Positions 8,573 to 15,113 of a DNA stretch of 20,456 bases are shown here, piece after piece. The first letter of the stretch is position 1, and the number at the start of each line of letters is the position of its first letter. The position numbers and the translations under genes were made by a program. The DNA comes from JBCDBY01 sp039182715 (GTDB taxonomy: Bacteria > Planctomycetota > PLA2), in NCBI GenBank assembly GCA_039182715.1, contig JBCDBY010000040.1:1-20456 (forward strand), written 5' to 3'. Below the pieces are notes generated by a model, which searched no databases, was not told where the DNA came from, and saw nothing but the letters and a program-made list of their open reading frames with translations.

Positions 8573-8881
8573 ATGAAGCTCACGATCGGTGCGGACGGCT
8601 CGCTCAAGCTTCCTCCGGAGGCGCTCGAGGCGCTCGGCGCGGAGCCGGGCGACACGGTCAAGCTGAACCTCGACGCGCGTCAGAAACGGGTGCGCATGGA
8701 GCGCGTCTCCGACGATCCGTGGGCGGACGCGATGCGCGAGGGGCCCTCCAAGGGGTTCGACGACGTGCTCTCCGATCAGCAGAAGCGCGAGGCGGAGGCG
8801 AAGGATCTCTTCGACCGGAAGCTGCGCGACTCGAAGACGGACGACGAGAAGCCCGACGACGACCACGACCGCTGGCGATGA
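8573..8881 (+). CDS. Small AbrB/SpoVT-like domain protein
   Basis: The 102-residue product opens with MKLTIGADGSLKLPPEAL, then GAEPGDTVKLNLD, the strand-turn-strand pattern of AbrB/SpoVT swapped-hairpin DNA-binding domains (residues 1-45). The C-terminal half is highly charged and probably helical or disordered, ending in a run of Asp, Lys and Arg. Proteins of this fold are either transcription regulators or antitoxins. No toxin gene lies beside it, so regulation of the acsA unit or of the transporter is the more natural guess, but it is only a guess. The start is firm: canonical AAGGAGG, ATG one base after the acsA stop. Its stop overlaps the next gene's start (ATGA). Confidence 0.72.
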   Translation: MKLTIGADGSLKLPPEALEALGAEPGDTVKLNLDARQKRVRMERVSDDPWADAMREGPSKGFDDVLSDQQKREAEAKDLFDRKLRDSKTDDEKPDDDHDRWR

Positions 8882-9603
8882 GCGACCTGCGCGCGGAGCA
8901 CACCCCGGACCGCATCCGCGCGCGCATCGCCGCTGCGACCGAGCACAGCTACCTGGGGGACGGCGTGCTCGGAGCAGTGGACGGCACCGTCACCACATTC
9001 GCGATCGTGGCGGGCGCGACGGGCGCCGGTCTTTCGGGCGGCATCGCGCTCGTGCTCGGCCTCGCCAACGTCGTTGCGGACGGATTCAGCATGGGGGTCT
9101 CCAACTATCTCAAGGCGAAGTCGGACCGCGCGGTGGTGGAGCGGGCGCGACGCATCGAGGAAGAGCACATCGAGCACATCCCCGAGGGCGAGCGCGAAGA
9201 GATCCGGCAGATCTTCGCTTCCAAGGGGTTCGAGGGGTCGGTGCTGGACGAGATCGTCGACGTGATCACGCGCGACCGGAAGCGCTGGGTCGACACGATG
9301 CTGACCGAGGAGCTCGGGCTGCAGCTCGAGACGCCGGATCCGTTCCGCGCAGGATGGACGACGTTCGCCGCGTTCTTCGTCGCCGGGCTCTTCCCGCTCG
9401 TGCCGCTGGTCCTCGTCGACGACGACAGCTGGTTCTCGGCCTGCTCGATCGTCGCGGCCGTGACCTTCTGGACGATCGGCCTCGTCAAGGGGCGCGTGGT
9501 CGGGGAGCCGCCGTGGCGACACGCGGTCGAGTCGCTCGTGATCGGCGGCGGAGCCGCGGTCCTCGCCTACGTCGTCGGCTGGGCCGCGCGCGGATTGGCC
9601 TGA
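8878..9603 (+). CDS. VIT1/CCC1-family iron/manganese transporter
   Basis: The 241-residue membrane protein has the VIT1/CCC1 (DUF125) signature. A first hydrophobic segment carries DGVLGAVDGTVTTFAIVAGA, a second GLANVVADGFSMGVSNYL, then comes a cytoplasmic insert of about 70 residues rich in Glu (EEEHIEHIPEGEREEI ... DTMLTEELGL), where relatives bind ferrous ions, followed by three C-terminal hydrophobic segments. Family members move Fe(II) or Mn(II) out of the cytoplasm. In bacteria this usually means efflux or detoxification, and the metal cannot be told from sequence alone. The start ATG at 8878 overlaps the stop of the AbrB-like gene by four bases, so translation is coupled. A longer frame from 8719 is a shadow of that gene. 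Confidence 0.87.
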   Translation: MSDLRAEHTPDRIRARIAAATEHSYLGDGVLGAVDGTVTTFAIVAGATGAGLSGGIALVLGLANVVADGFSMGVSNYLKAKSDRAVVERARRIEEEHIEHIPEGEREEIRQIFASKGFEGSVLDEIVDVITRDRKRWVDTMLTEELGLQLETPDPFRAGWTTFAAFFVAGLFPLVPLVLVDDDSWFSACSIVAAVTFWTIGLVKGRVVGEPPWRHAVESLVIGGGAAVLAYVVGWAARGLA

Positions 9604-9620
9604 GAGCCGGGAGCCTCGTG

Positions 9621-9648
9621 CCCCTGGCCCCTAGCTCCTGGCCCCTGG
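9621..9648. repeat. Heptameric tandem repeat, consensus CCCCTGG, four units
   Basis: Units CCCCTGG, CCCCTAG, CTCCTGG and CCCCTGG run back to back and fill most of the 46-base gap between the convergent transporter and Arg/Ser-rich genes. This is the second 7-base-period repeat in the window, with a different consensus. No hairpin with a T-run is apparent, so a terminator role is unsupported. Confidence 0.75.
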
Positions 9649-9649
9649 C

Positions 9650-11074
9650 CTACTTGTCCTTGATCTCGGGGAGTTCGGACGATCTCTGGAATCGGTCCTT
9701 TGCCGCATCCACGAAGCCGCGAACCACCGTGTCGTTCGGCTGGCCCTGCGCGAGACCCTCGAAGGTCTTCTGCGCGGCCGGGTCGCCGCCGTAGTACTGC
9801 AGGACGCCGAGCAGGAAGGGCGCGTGCAGGTCGTCGGGGCGCGCCTCGATGCGCGTGCGCAGCAGCTGCTGGACGCGGCCGAACTCCTCGCGCGTCTTGT
9901 AGACGGCGCCGAGATCGCCGGACTCGCGGAACAGCGTCGGGTCGCGGTCGAGCGCTTGGCGCAGCACCTTGGCGGCGTACGGGTAATTCTCGAGCGGAAT
10001 GAGCGCCTGGCCGAGCGCGAAGAGCGGCGCGGCGCGTTCCGGCGAGGCGATCGCGGCGAGCCGGAATCGACGGGCCGCCTCGGGATACTCGCCGTTCGCG
10101 AAGAGCTCGGACGCTTCGCGCATGTAGCGCTCGGCCGCGGCCGAGCCGGCGGCCGCCTCGTAGACGCGCTCCTCCTCCGGCTCGGGCGCGGGCTCCTCGA
10201 TCACGGATTCGATGACCTCGGGCGTGACCGCGACCCTCGACTCGGTGCGCGTGCCGTAGAAGCCGAACGGCACGTAGCAACGTGTGACCGGACGCTTGTC
10301 GTAAAAGCCGACGTGGCGGCCGCTGGTCGAGTGGTAGTAGGTGCCGTGATAGGTCTGCCCGCGTCGCCCGCGACCGGTCTGCATGACGGAACCGCCGCCG
10401 TTCGCGTTGCGCGCGTGCGCGCCGACGAAGCTGGGCACGTCGCCGCCGCGACTGCTCGGTCGCGCCGTGGGCTCGCCAAAGGTGCCGCCGCGCGTGGGCG
10501 TCGTCGTGCTGCCGGTCGAGGTCGCCGTGGGGTTGCCACGCGTCGCGCGTCGCGAGCTGTCGAAGAGACTCGTCGAGCCGAAGCGGCGCGCGATGAATTC
10601 GCGCGTCGACATGCCGGACGAACGCGTGGAGACGGACGACGGCGTGAAGATGCCGCCGGTCGTCTGCGCCACGCTGCGCGTCGGGGTCGACGAGGTGGTG
10701 CGGCCGCTCCGACGATACGTGCGCGACCCGTAGGAGGGCGCACTCCGCGTCGAGCGCGAGGCGGTCGACCGCGACCGCGAACGGCCGCCGTAGAAGCGGC
10801 CCGTGCTGCGACCCGTGTTGGGGACCGCGCGCCGCGTCGCCGAACGACGGACGCCGCGGAAGCTGTTGTTCGAGCGCGTGCTTCGGGCGCGCGACGTCCG
10901 GCTGCTGCGCGAACGGGAAGAACGGAAGCTGGCCGACCGGCCGCGTGCCGAGATCGCCCGGTTCGCGCGCGCACGAAATCCGCCGCCGCCTCGACTTCGC
11001 GACCCACCCCTTGCCAGTACGTCGTTGGCCAACAGGCCGACGAGCATGCATGCGATGAAAACGACCCTTCGCAT
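9650..11074 (-). CDS. Exported Arg/Ser-rich protein with C-terminal TPRs
   Basis: The 474-residue protein starts with a signal peptide (about 1-21, ending NDVLA). About residues 22-135 are extremely rich in Arg and Ser with RS and SR dipeptides, a strongly basic low-complexity segment. A Thr/Gly/Arg-rich middle follows, containing GTYYHSTSGRHVGFYDKRP, then a Glu/Pro linker near 290-305 (EEPAPEPEEE). Roughly 315-450 contains tetratricopeptide-like helices (EYPEAARRFRLAA, NYPYAAKVLRQALDRDP and later units). No catalytic motif is seen. A polyanion- or protein-binding role at the cell surface is inference. The ATG at 11074 has GGAGG 7 bases upstream (11082-11086). TACAAT on the minus strand (11094-11099) is a possible -10, so it may have its own promoter below the terminator at 11113-11141. 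Confidence 0.78.
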   Translation of the reverse strand: MRRVVFIACMLVGLLANDVLARGGSRSRGGGGFRARANRAISARGRSASFRSSRSRSSRTSRARSTRSNNSFRGVRRSATRRAVPNTGRSTGRFYGGRSRSRSTASRSTRSAPSYGSRTYRRSGRTTSSTPTRSVAQTTGGIFTPSSVSTRSSGMSTREFIARRFGSTSLFDSSRRATRGNPTATSTGSTTTPTRGGTFGEPTARPSSRGGDVPSFVGAHARNANGGGSVMQTGRGRRGQTYHGTYYHSTSGRHVGFYDKRPVTRCYVPFGFYGTRTESRVAVTPEVIESVIEEPAPEPEEERVYEAAAGSAAAERYMREASELFANGEYPEAARRFRLAAIASPERAAPLFALGQALIPLENYPYAAKVLRQALDRDPTLFRESGDLGAVYKTREEFGRVQQLLRTRIEARPDDLHAPFLLGVLQYYGGDPAAQKTFEGLAQGQPNDTVVRGFVDAAKDRFQRSSELPEIKDK

Positions 11075-11112
11075 TCACGAACCTCCACCCGCGATTGTAG
11101 GGAGTCGCGACG

Positions 11113-11141
11113 AAAAGGCGGCGCCCGATCGAGGGCGCCGC
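11113..11141 (-). terminator. Intrinsic terminator after the secretin N-domain gene
   Basis: GCGGCGCCC (11118-11126) and GGGCGCCGC (11133-11141) form a perfect 9-bp stem around a 6-base loop. On the minus strand the hairpin is followed by TTTT (11113-11116). It begins 28 bases past the stop of the minus-strand gene ending at 11170, which it should terminate. The T-run is short but the stem is very strong. Confidence 0.75.
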
Positions 11142-11169
11142 TAGTTCGAGTGTTCACGAATGTGGACGG

Positions 11170-12243
11170 CTACTTCGGGGGAATCCGATAGTCGAGAAGC
11201 TTGAGCATGTCGAGAACCCACCCTCGCTCCAGCGGATCCCCGGACAGCACGAGGGAGTTCGTCCTCGCGTCGGCGACGATGAAGATCTTGCGATCGGGCG
11301 ACGCCGGGCCCCGCAGCGACGCGTTGAGCAAGCCCGCCAGCTCGATCGCCTTGGCGTGGTTCACGGGCACGACGGCGAGCCTCGAGTCGAACGATTCGGC
11401 GTTCTCGAGGGACGCGACCAGCGCGCGGATCTGTTCCACCTGTGCGCGCGTCGCGCGTACGACGATGGAGTTGTTGGAGGGGAACGCGACGATGCGCGGT
11501 GTCGGCTCCCAGCTGACGACGCCGCGGCGGGTCCTTGCGTTGGCCGCCGCCCGCGGGATCTCGGTGAAGACGTCCTGGATCGCCGTCGCGACGTCCTGCG
11601 CGCGATGCTTCCGGATCTCGATGCGCACCAGGGTCTGCGACGACGGGCTGGGCTGGTCCATGCGCTCGACCACCTCGCGAATGGTGGCGACCACCGGTGC
11701 GAAGTCGGCGACGATGAGGCCGACGCCCTGGATCTCCATGACGCGCCCGATGCCGGCCGGGGTCACCATCGTCGAAAGCGCGGTGCGGATGGTCGTCAGA
11801 TTGGTCGCGTGATCGATCGGCAACAGCGTGGCGACGTAGAGGCCGTCACGATCGGCATACTCCGGAACCCGATCGGCGGCGATGAACGTCGCCTTGTTCT
11901 TGACGAAGTTGTTCGTCGAGCGCGAGTCGATCGCGAGATAGATCTCGTAGCCCTTCGGCCCGACCGGCACCAGCGTCAGCTCGTAGAACGAGAGGATCGC
12001 GCGGTAGGCGTCGAAGAGCCGGCTCGCCGGCACCGTGGTCTCGAACGTCGAGCCCATCTTCTGCCCGCGGATGCGCTGCCCGTTCGGATCGAAGAGCAGC
12101 GGCCGCGCCGTGCTCTTCTCAACGACGCGGAGGAACTCGAGCAGCTCCATGTCGGCGTCGACCTTGATCGTGATCTTCTCGTCGCCCGGCGCCTCCGCGA
12201 GGGCGAGTGTGGCGCACAGCAACAGTAGTCCTGCAATTCGCAT
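11170..12243 (-). CDS. Secretin N-domain protein lacking the outer-membrane barrel (GspD N0-N3-like)
   Basis: The 357-residue product has a signal peptide (about 1-17, ending TLALAEA) and then four alpha/beta modules that match the periplasmic part of type II secretion secretins. N0-like: about 20-105, with ASRLFDAYRAILSFYELTLV. N1-like: about 125-200, with YVATLLPIDHA and GVGLIVADFAPVV. N2-like: about 205-285, with VRIEIRKHRAQDVATAI and NSIVVRATRAQVEQI. N3-like: about 290-355, with VVPVNHAKAIELAGLLNA and TNSLVLSGD. It stops where the gated secretin channel should begin, and no secretin domain follows in any frame, so this is a free-standing N-domain protein rather than a frameshift. The ATG at 12243 has AAGGAG 7 bases upstream. 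It follows the helicase gene by 51 bases and ends before a terminator. Confidence 0.82.
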   Translation of the reverse strand: MRIAGLLLLCATLALAEAPGDEKITIKVDADMELLEFLRVVEKSTARPLLFDPNGQRIRGQKMGSTFETTVPASRLFDAYRAILSFYELTLVPVGPKGYEIYLAIDSRSTNNFVKNKATFIAADRVPEYADRDGLYVATLLPIDHATNLTTIRTALSTMVTPAGIGRVMEIQGVGLIVADFAPVVATIREVVERMDQPSPSSQTLVRIEIRKHRAQDVATAIQDVFTEIPRAAANARTRRGVVSWEPTPRIVAFPSNNSIVVRATRAQVEQIRALVASLENAESFDSRLAVVPVNHAKAIELAGLLNASLRGPASPDRKIFIVADARTNSLVLSGDPLERGWVLDMLKLLDYRIPPK

Positions 12244-12294
12244 ATCCGTCTCCTTCGTTCCCGTAGACGCCACCCACGTGGCTTCTCTTGCAGG

Positions 12295-14229
12295 TTACCG
12301 ACGTTCGACGCGTGCGGGCGGCAGGGAATCGAGAAAGGTGCGTCCGTAGCCCTTGGTCACGATGCGCGGGTCGAGGATGGCCACCGTGCCCCGATCCTCC
12401 TGGGTGCGGATGAGCCGCCCGAAGCCCTGCCGCAGCTTGAGCACCGCCTGGGGAAGCGAGAGATCGCGGAACGGGTCGCCGCCGGCCGCCTCGACGCGTT
12501 CCAGCCGCGCCTGCTGCAGCGGATGGTCGGGCACCGCGAACGGCAGCTTGGCGAGCGCCACAAGGCGCAGGTTGTCGCCGCGCACGTCCACGCCCTGCCA
12601 GAAGGTGTCGGTTGCGAAGAGCACGCAGTCGCGCCGCGCGGAGAACGCCTCGACGATGTCGCGGGTGCGGTAGTCGCCGCCCTGGCGCAGCACGGTGAGA
12701 CCGGCCGCCTCGAACTCCTCGCGCAGCGCGTCGTAGGCGCGCGTAAGCGCGCGATGGGAGGTGAAAAGCAGGAACGCGCCGCCGCCCGACTCGCGCACGA
12801 GGGCTCGCATCGCCTCGATCGACGCCTCCTCGTGCCGCGGGTCGCGCGGCTCCGGGAGGCTGGCATAGAGAAGCAGGCGGCACTGCTCCGCGAAGTCGAA
12901 GGGGCTGCCGAGCGCGAGCTCCTCCGGTTCCTGCAGGCCGAGCCGCCGTCGAGCATGCGCGAAGCTCTTGCCGACACGCAGTGTGGCGCTTGTGAGCACG
13001 ACGGTCGGTACCGGCTCGAAGAGCGTGCGGCGCAGCGTCTGTGCGATGTCGACCGGCGCGGCGCGCAGCGCGGTCCGGCCGCGGCGGCCGGTGGCCTGCG
13101 ACCAGTAGACGAGGTCGGGATCGGGCTGGTCGTGAATGAGCTGGATCGCGTCGTGCGTCTCCGCGAGGCGCACGACGCGCGACTGCCACTCGAGCGCGAG
13201 ACTTTCGTCCTCGATGCGCGCGTTCTCCCCGCGCAGCGCGGCGACGAGGCGCCCGAGCGGCTCACTCAGCGAGTCCTCGAACTGGCCCGGACCCTTCAGC
13301 CGCATCTCGCTGCGCTCCTTGCGCTGCGCCTGCAGCGCGCCGAAGAAGTGCTTGGCGGCGTTCCGCGTCTCCTCGAGCAGTCCGTAGAGCGCTTGGCCCA
13401 CTTCGACGCGCTCGAACAGACCAGAGCGTTTGCTGCGTCCGGTGAAGCGGCCGAGCTGGCGCGTCAGCGCGGTCTCGGTCACCTGCGCGCCGAAGTGTTC
13501 GGCGGCGCCGTCCTCGAGTTCGTGCGCCTCGTCGAGGATGAGCACCTCGTAGTCGGGCAGCAGCTTCACGCCCTGCGCGCGCAGCGCGAGGTCGGAGAGC
13601 ACCAGCGCGTGGTTGGCCACCAGCAGCGAGGCGCCGTACATGCGGCGGCGCGACGTCTGGTAGGCGCAGCCGGCGAAGTGCGGGCAGCGCTTGTGCAGGC
13701 AGTTGCCTGCCTCGGCGCGCGCGAGATCCCAGACGTCGGCGTCGGGTACCAGCGGCGCGGTGGCGAGGCTGCCGTCCTCGCTCATCTCCGACCAGGCGAG
13801 CAGCCGCCGCAGCTGGCGGAGCTTGGCGGGCTGCTCGAAGAGGCGCGCGCCCTCCTCGACCGCCATCTCCGTGCGGCGGCGGCAGATGTAGTTGCCGCGC
13901 CCCTTGGCGAGCGCCACCGGGATGCGGCCGAGGCCGAGCGCGTCGAGCAGGAACGGGATGTCGCGCTCGGCGAGCTGCTCCTGCAGGGCGATGGTCCGCG
14001 TGGCGATCACGACCCGCTCCCCGCCGGCGGCGAGGTGCTGGAGGGCCGGTACGAGGTAGGCGAACGACTTGCCGACCCCGGTGCCCGCTTCGACCATCAG
14101 GTGCCGCTTGTCGGCGATGGCCGCCTCCACCGCGGTCGCCATGTCCTGCTGCTCCCGGCGCGGGTGGAACCCGGGTAGGGCCGCCGCAATCGGCGATTCG
14201 AGGCCGAGGAGATCCGCTGCCGCCCGCAC
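12295..14229 (-). CDS. dinG: DinG/XPD-family iron-sulfur DNA helicase
   Basis: A 644-residue superfamily 2 ATP-dependent helicase of the DinG/YoaA type, which unwinds DNA 5' to 3' and acts on R-loops or damaged forks in relatives. Motifs: Walker A AGTGVGKS (48-55), motif Ia IATRTIALQEQL, Walker B DEAH (233-236), VLTSATL in the second RecA domain, and the last motif QGFGRLIRTQEDRG. Cys116, Cys177, Cys182 and Cys188 (C-x60-C-x4-C-x5-C) form the expected 4Fe-4S site. No N-terminal exonuclease is fused. GTG at 14229 is the only good start that does not run into the divergent lipoprotein gene; it has no strong Shine-Dalgarno sequence. An open frame up to 14490 is rejected. YoaA versus DinG cannot be settled, so the symbol is indicative. 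Confidence 0.88.
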   Translation of the reverse strand: MRAAADLLGLESPIAAALPGFHPRREQQDMATAVEAAIADKRHLMVEAGTGVGKSFAYLVPALQHLAAGGERVVIATRTIALQEQLAERDIPFLLDALGLGRIPVALAKGRGNYICRRRTEMAVEEGARLFEQPAKLRQLRRLLAWSEMSEDGSLATAPLVPDADVWDLARAEAGNCLHKRCPHFAGCAYQTSRRRMYGASLLVANHALVLSDLALRAQGVKLLPDYEVLILDEAHELEDGAAEHFGAQVTETALTRQLGRFTGRSKRSGLFERVEVGQALYGLLEETRNAAKHFFGALQAQRKERSEMRLKGPGQFEDSLSEPLGRLVAALRGENARIEDESLALEWQSRVVRLAETHDAIQLIHDQPDPDLVYWSQATGRRGRTALRAAPVDIAQTLRRTLFEPVPTVVLTSATLRVGKSFAHARRRLGLQEPEELALGSPFDFAEQCRLLLYASLPEPRDPRHEEASIEAMRALVRESGGGAFLLFTSHRALTRAYDALREEFEAAGLTVLRQGGDYRTRDIVEAFSARRDCVLFATDTFWQGVDVRGDNLRLVALAKLPFAVPDHPLQQARLERVEAAGGDPFRDLSLPQAVLKLRQGFGRLIRTQEDRGTVAILDPRIVTKGYGRTFLDSLPPARVERR

Positions 14230-14268
14230 TGTTTTCCGGTCCGAGAGTAGAGTAGGATCCCACGGTTC

Positions 14269-14757
14269 ATGACTCGTTTCGCTTTCTTCCTCTCCCTGCT
14301 GTGCGCCGTCGCCTGCAGCAGCAACAAGAAGGACTCCGGACCCTCCGAGGCGGAGTTGTCGTACGCGCGGGATATCGAGGCCCAGGCTAGTGGGGCCTCG
14401 GCGAACGGGAAGGCCGTGCTGCGCCGGCTCGACGAGATCGTCGAGATCGAGACGGGCAACAAGGTCGGCATGGTCTACACGCGCGACCACGGCAACGGCC
14501 GCATGGTGAGCTGGGTGTACGACGCGAAGGGCGGCCGACGCGGCTACATCACCGCGGACAACCGCGGCTTCGCCTACGAGTACGTGGCGGGCAAGCGCAC
14601 CGCCGAGGCCTACTTCGTCGCGTCCGACGTGCCGGCCGCGCTCGCGCGCCGCATCATCGGCTCGACGCGCGCCGTCAAGCTGAACAGCCTCGACATCCGC
14701 AAGTGGGCGGAGCAGGGCTACGTCGAGAAGGGCGGGACACTGCCCGACCAGGGATGA
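14269..14757 (+). CDS. Small lipoprotein of unknown function upstream of rsfS
   Basis: The 162-residue product has a short signal peptide and a lipobox (LLCAVAC, Cys16) followed by Ser-Ser-Asn-Lys-Lys. I do not recognise the family. After a short helical stretch the mature part has alternating strands (KVGMVYTRDHGNGRMVSWVY, GYITADNRGFAYEYV), suggesting a small beta fold, then a helix and the C-terminal KWAEQGYVEKGGTLPD. Its stop overlaps the rsfS start in an ATGA, so the two are co-translated. It is divergent from the helicase with 39 bases between starts. A TAGGAT hexamer 10 bases before the ATG could be its -10. Ser3 to Leu9 suits export. No function is proposed. Confidence 0.72.
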   Translation: MTRFAFFLSLLCAVACSSNKKDSGPSEAELSYARDIEAQASGASANGKAVLRRLDEIVEIETGNKVGMVYTRDHGNGRMVSWVYDAKGGRRGYITADNRGFAYEYVAGKRTAEAYFVASDVPAALARRIIGSTRAVKLNSLDIRKWAEQGYVEKGGTLPDQG

Positions 14758-15113
14758 GCGCCGACACCCACACCGATACGTTCCGCAGCTTCATCCGCAA
14801 CGTTCTCGAGGAGAAGCGCGCCGAGAACATCGTGACGCTCGACCTGCGCGGTCTGAACAGCATCACCGACCACTTCCTGATCGCGACGATCAACAACGCG
14901 CGCCAGGCTTCGGCGATCGTGGATACGTGCGAGAAGGAGCGCAAGGCGCGCGGCCTCGACTGCGTCGGCATCGAGGGCAAGGCGAGCGGCTCCTCCTGGG
15001 TGGTCCTCGACTACGGCGACACGGTGGTCCATCTGTTCACGCCGGACGCCCGCGAGTACTACGGCCTCGAATACCTCTGGGCCGACGCCAAGCGCGTCGA
15101 CGATGCCGACTAA
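14754..15113 (+). CDS. rsfS: Ribosomal silencing factor RsfS (Iojap family)
   Basis: The 119-residue protein has the RsfS/Iojap pattern: IVTLDLRGLNSITDHFLIAT, ARQASAIVDTCEKE, GIEGKASGSSWVVLDYGDTV, and VVHLFTPDAREYYGLEYLW near the end. The family binds ribosomal protein uL14 on the large subunit and blocks subunit joining when nutrients are scarce. Length and motif order are normal. ATG at 14754 overlaps the stop of the lipoprotein gene by four bases; a longer in-frame start at 14703 is a shadow of that gene. The usual neighbours nadD and obgE are absent. Its TAA (15111-15113) overlaps the stop of the convergent TPR gene. Confidence 0.92.
   Translation: MSADTHTDTFRSFIRNVLEEKRAENIVTLDLRGLNSITDHFLIATINNARQASAIVDTCEKERKARGLDCVGIEGKASGSSWVVLDYGDTVVHLFTPDAREYYGLEYLWADAKRVDDAD

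Noticed and set aside
8573..8881. AbrB-like protein as a toxin-antitoxin antitoxin
   Set aside because: No toxin-like small gene is adjacent on either side; the neighbours are acsA and a transporter.
9824..11191. 455-codon plus-strand frame opposite the Arg/Ser-rich TPR gene
   Set aside because: I considered whether the RS-rich strand was itself the shadow. The minus strand has a ribosome site, signal peptide and TPRs; the plus strand has none.
12523..14178. 551-codon plus-strand frame opposite the helicase gene
   Set aside because: The minus strand has all helicase motifs and iron-sulfur cysteines; the plus frame has none.
14230..14490. N-terminal extension of the helicase up to 14490
   Set aside because: It would lie wholly over the divergent lipoprotein gene and adds low-complexity residues before the conserved start.
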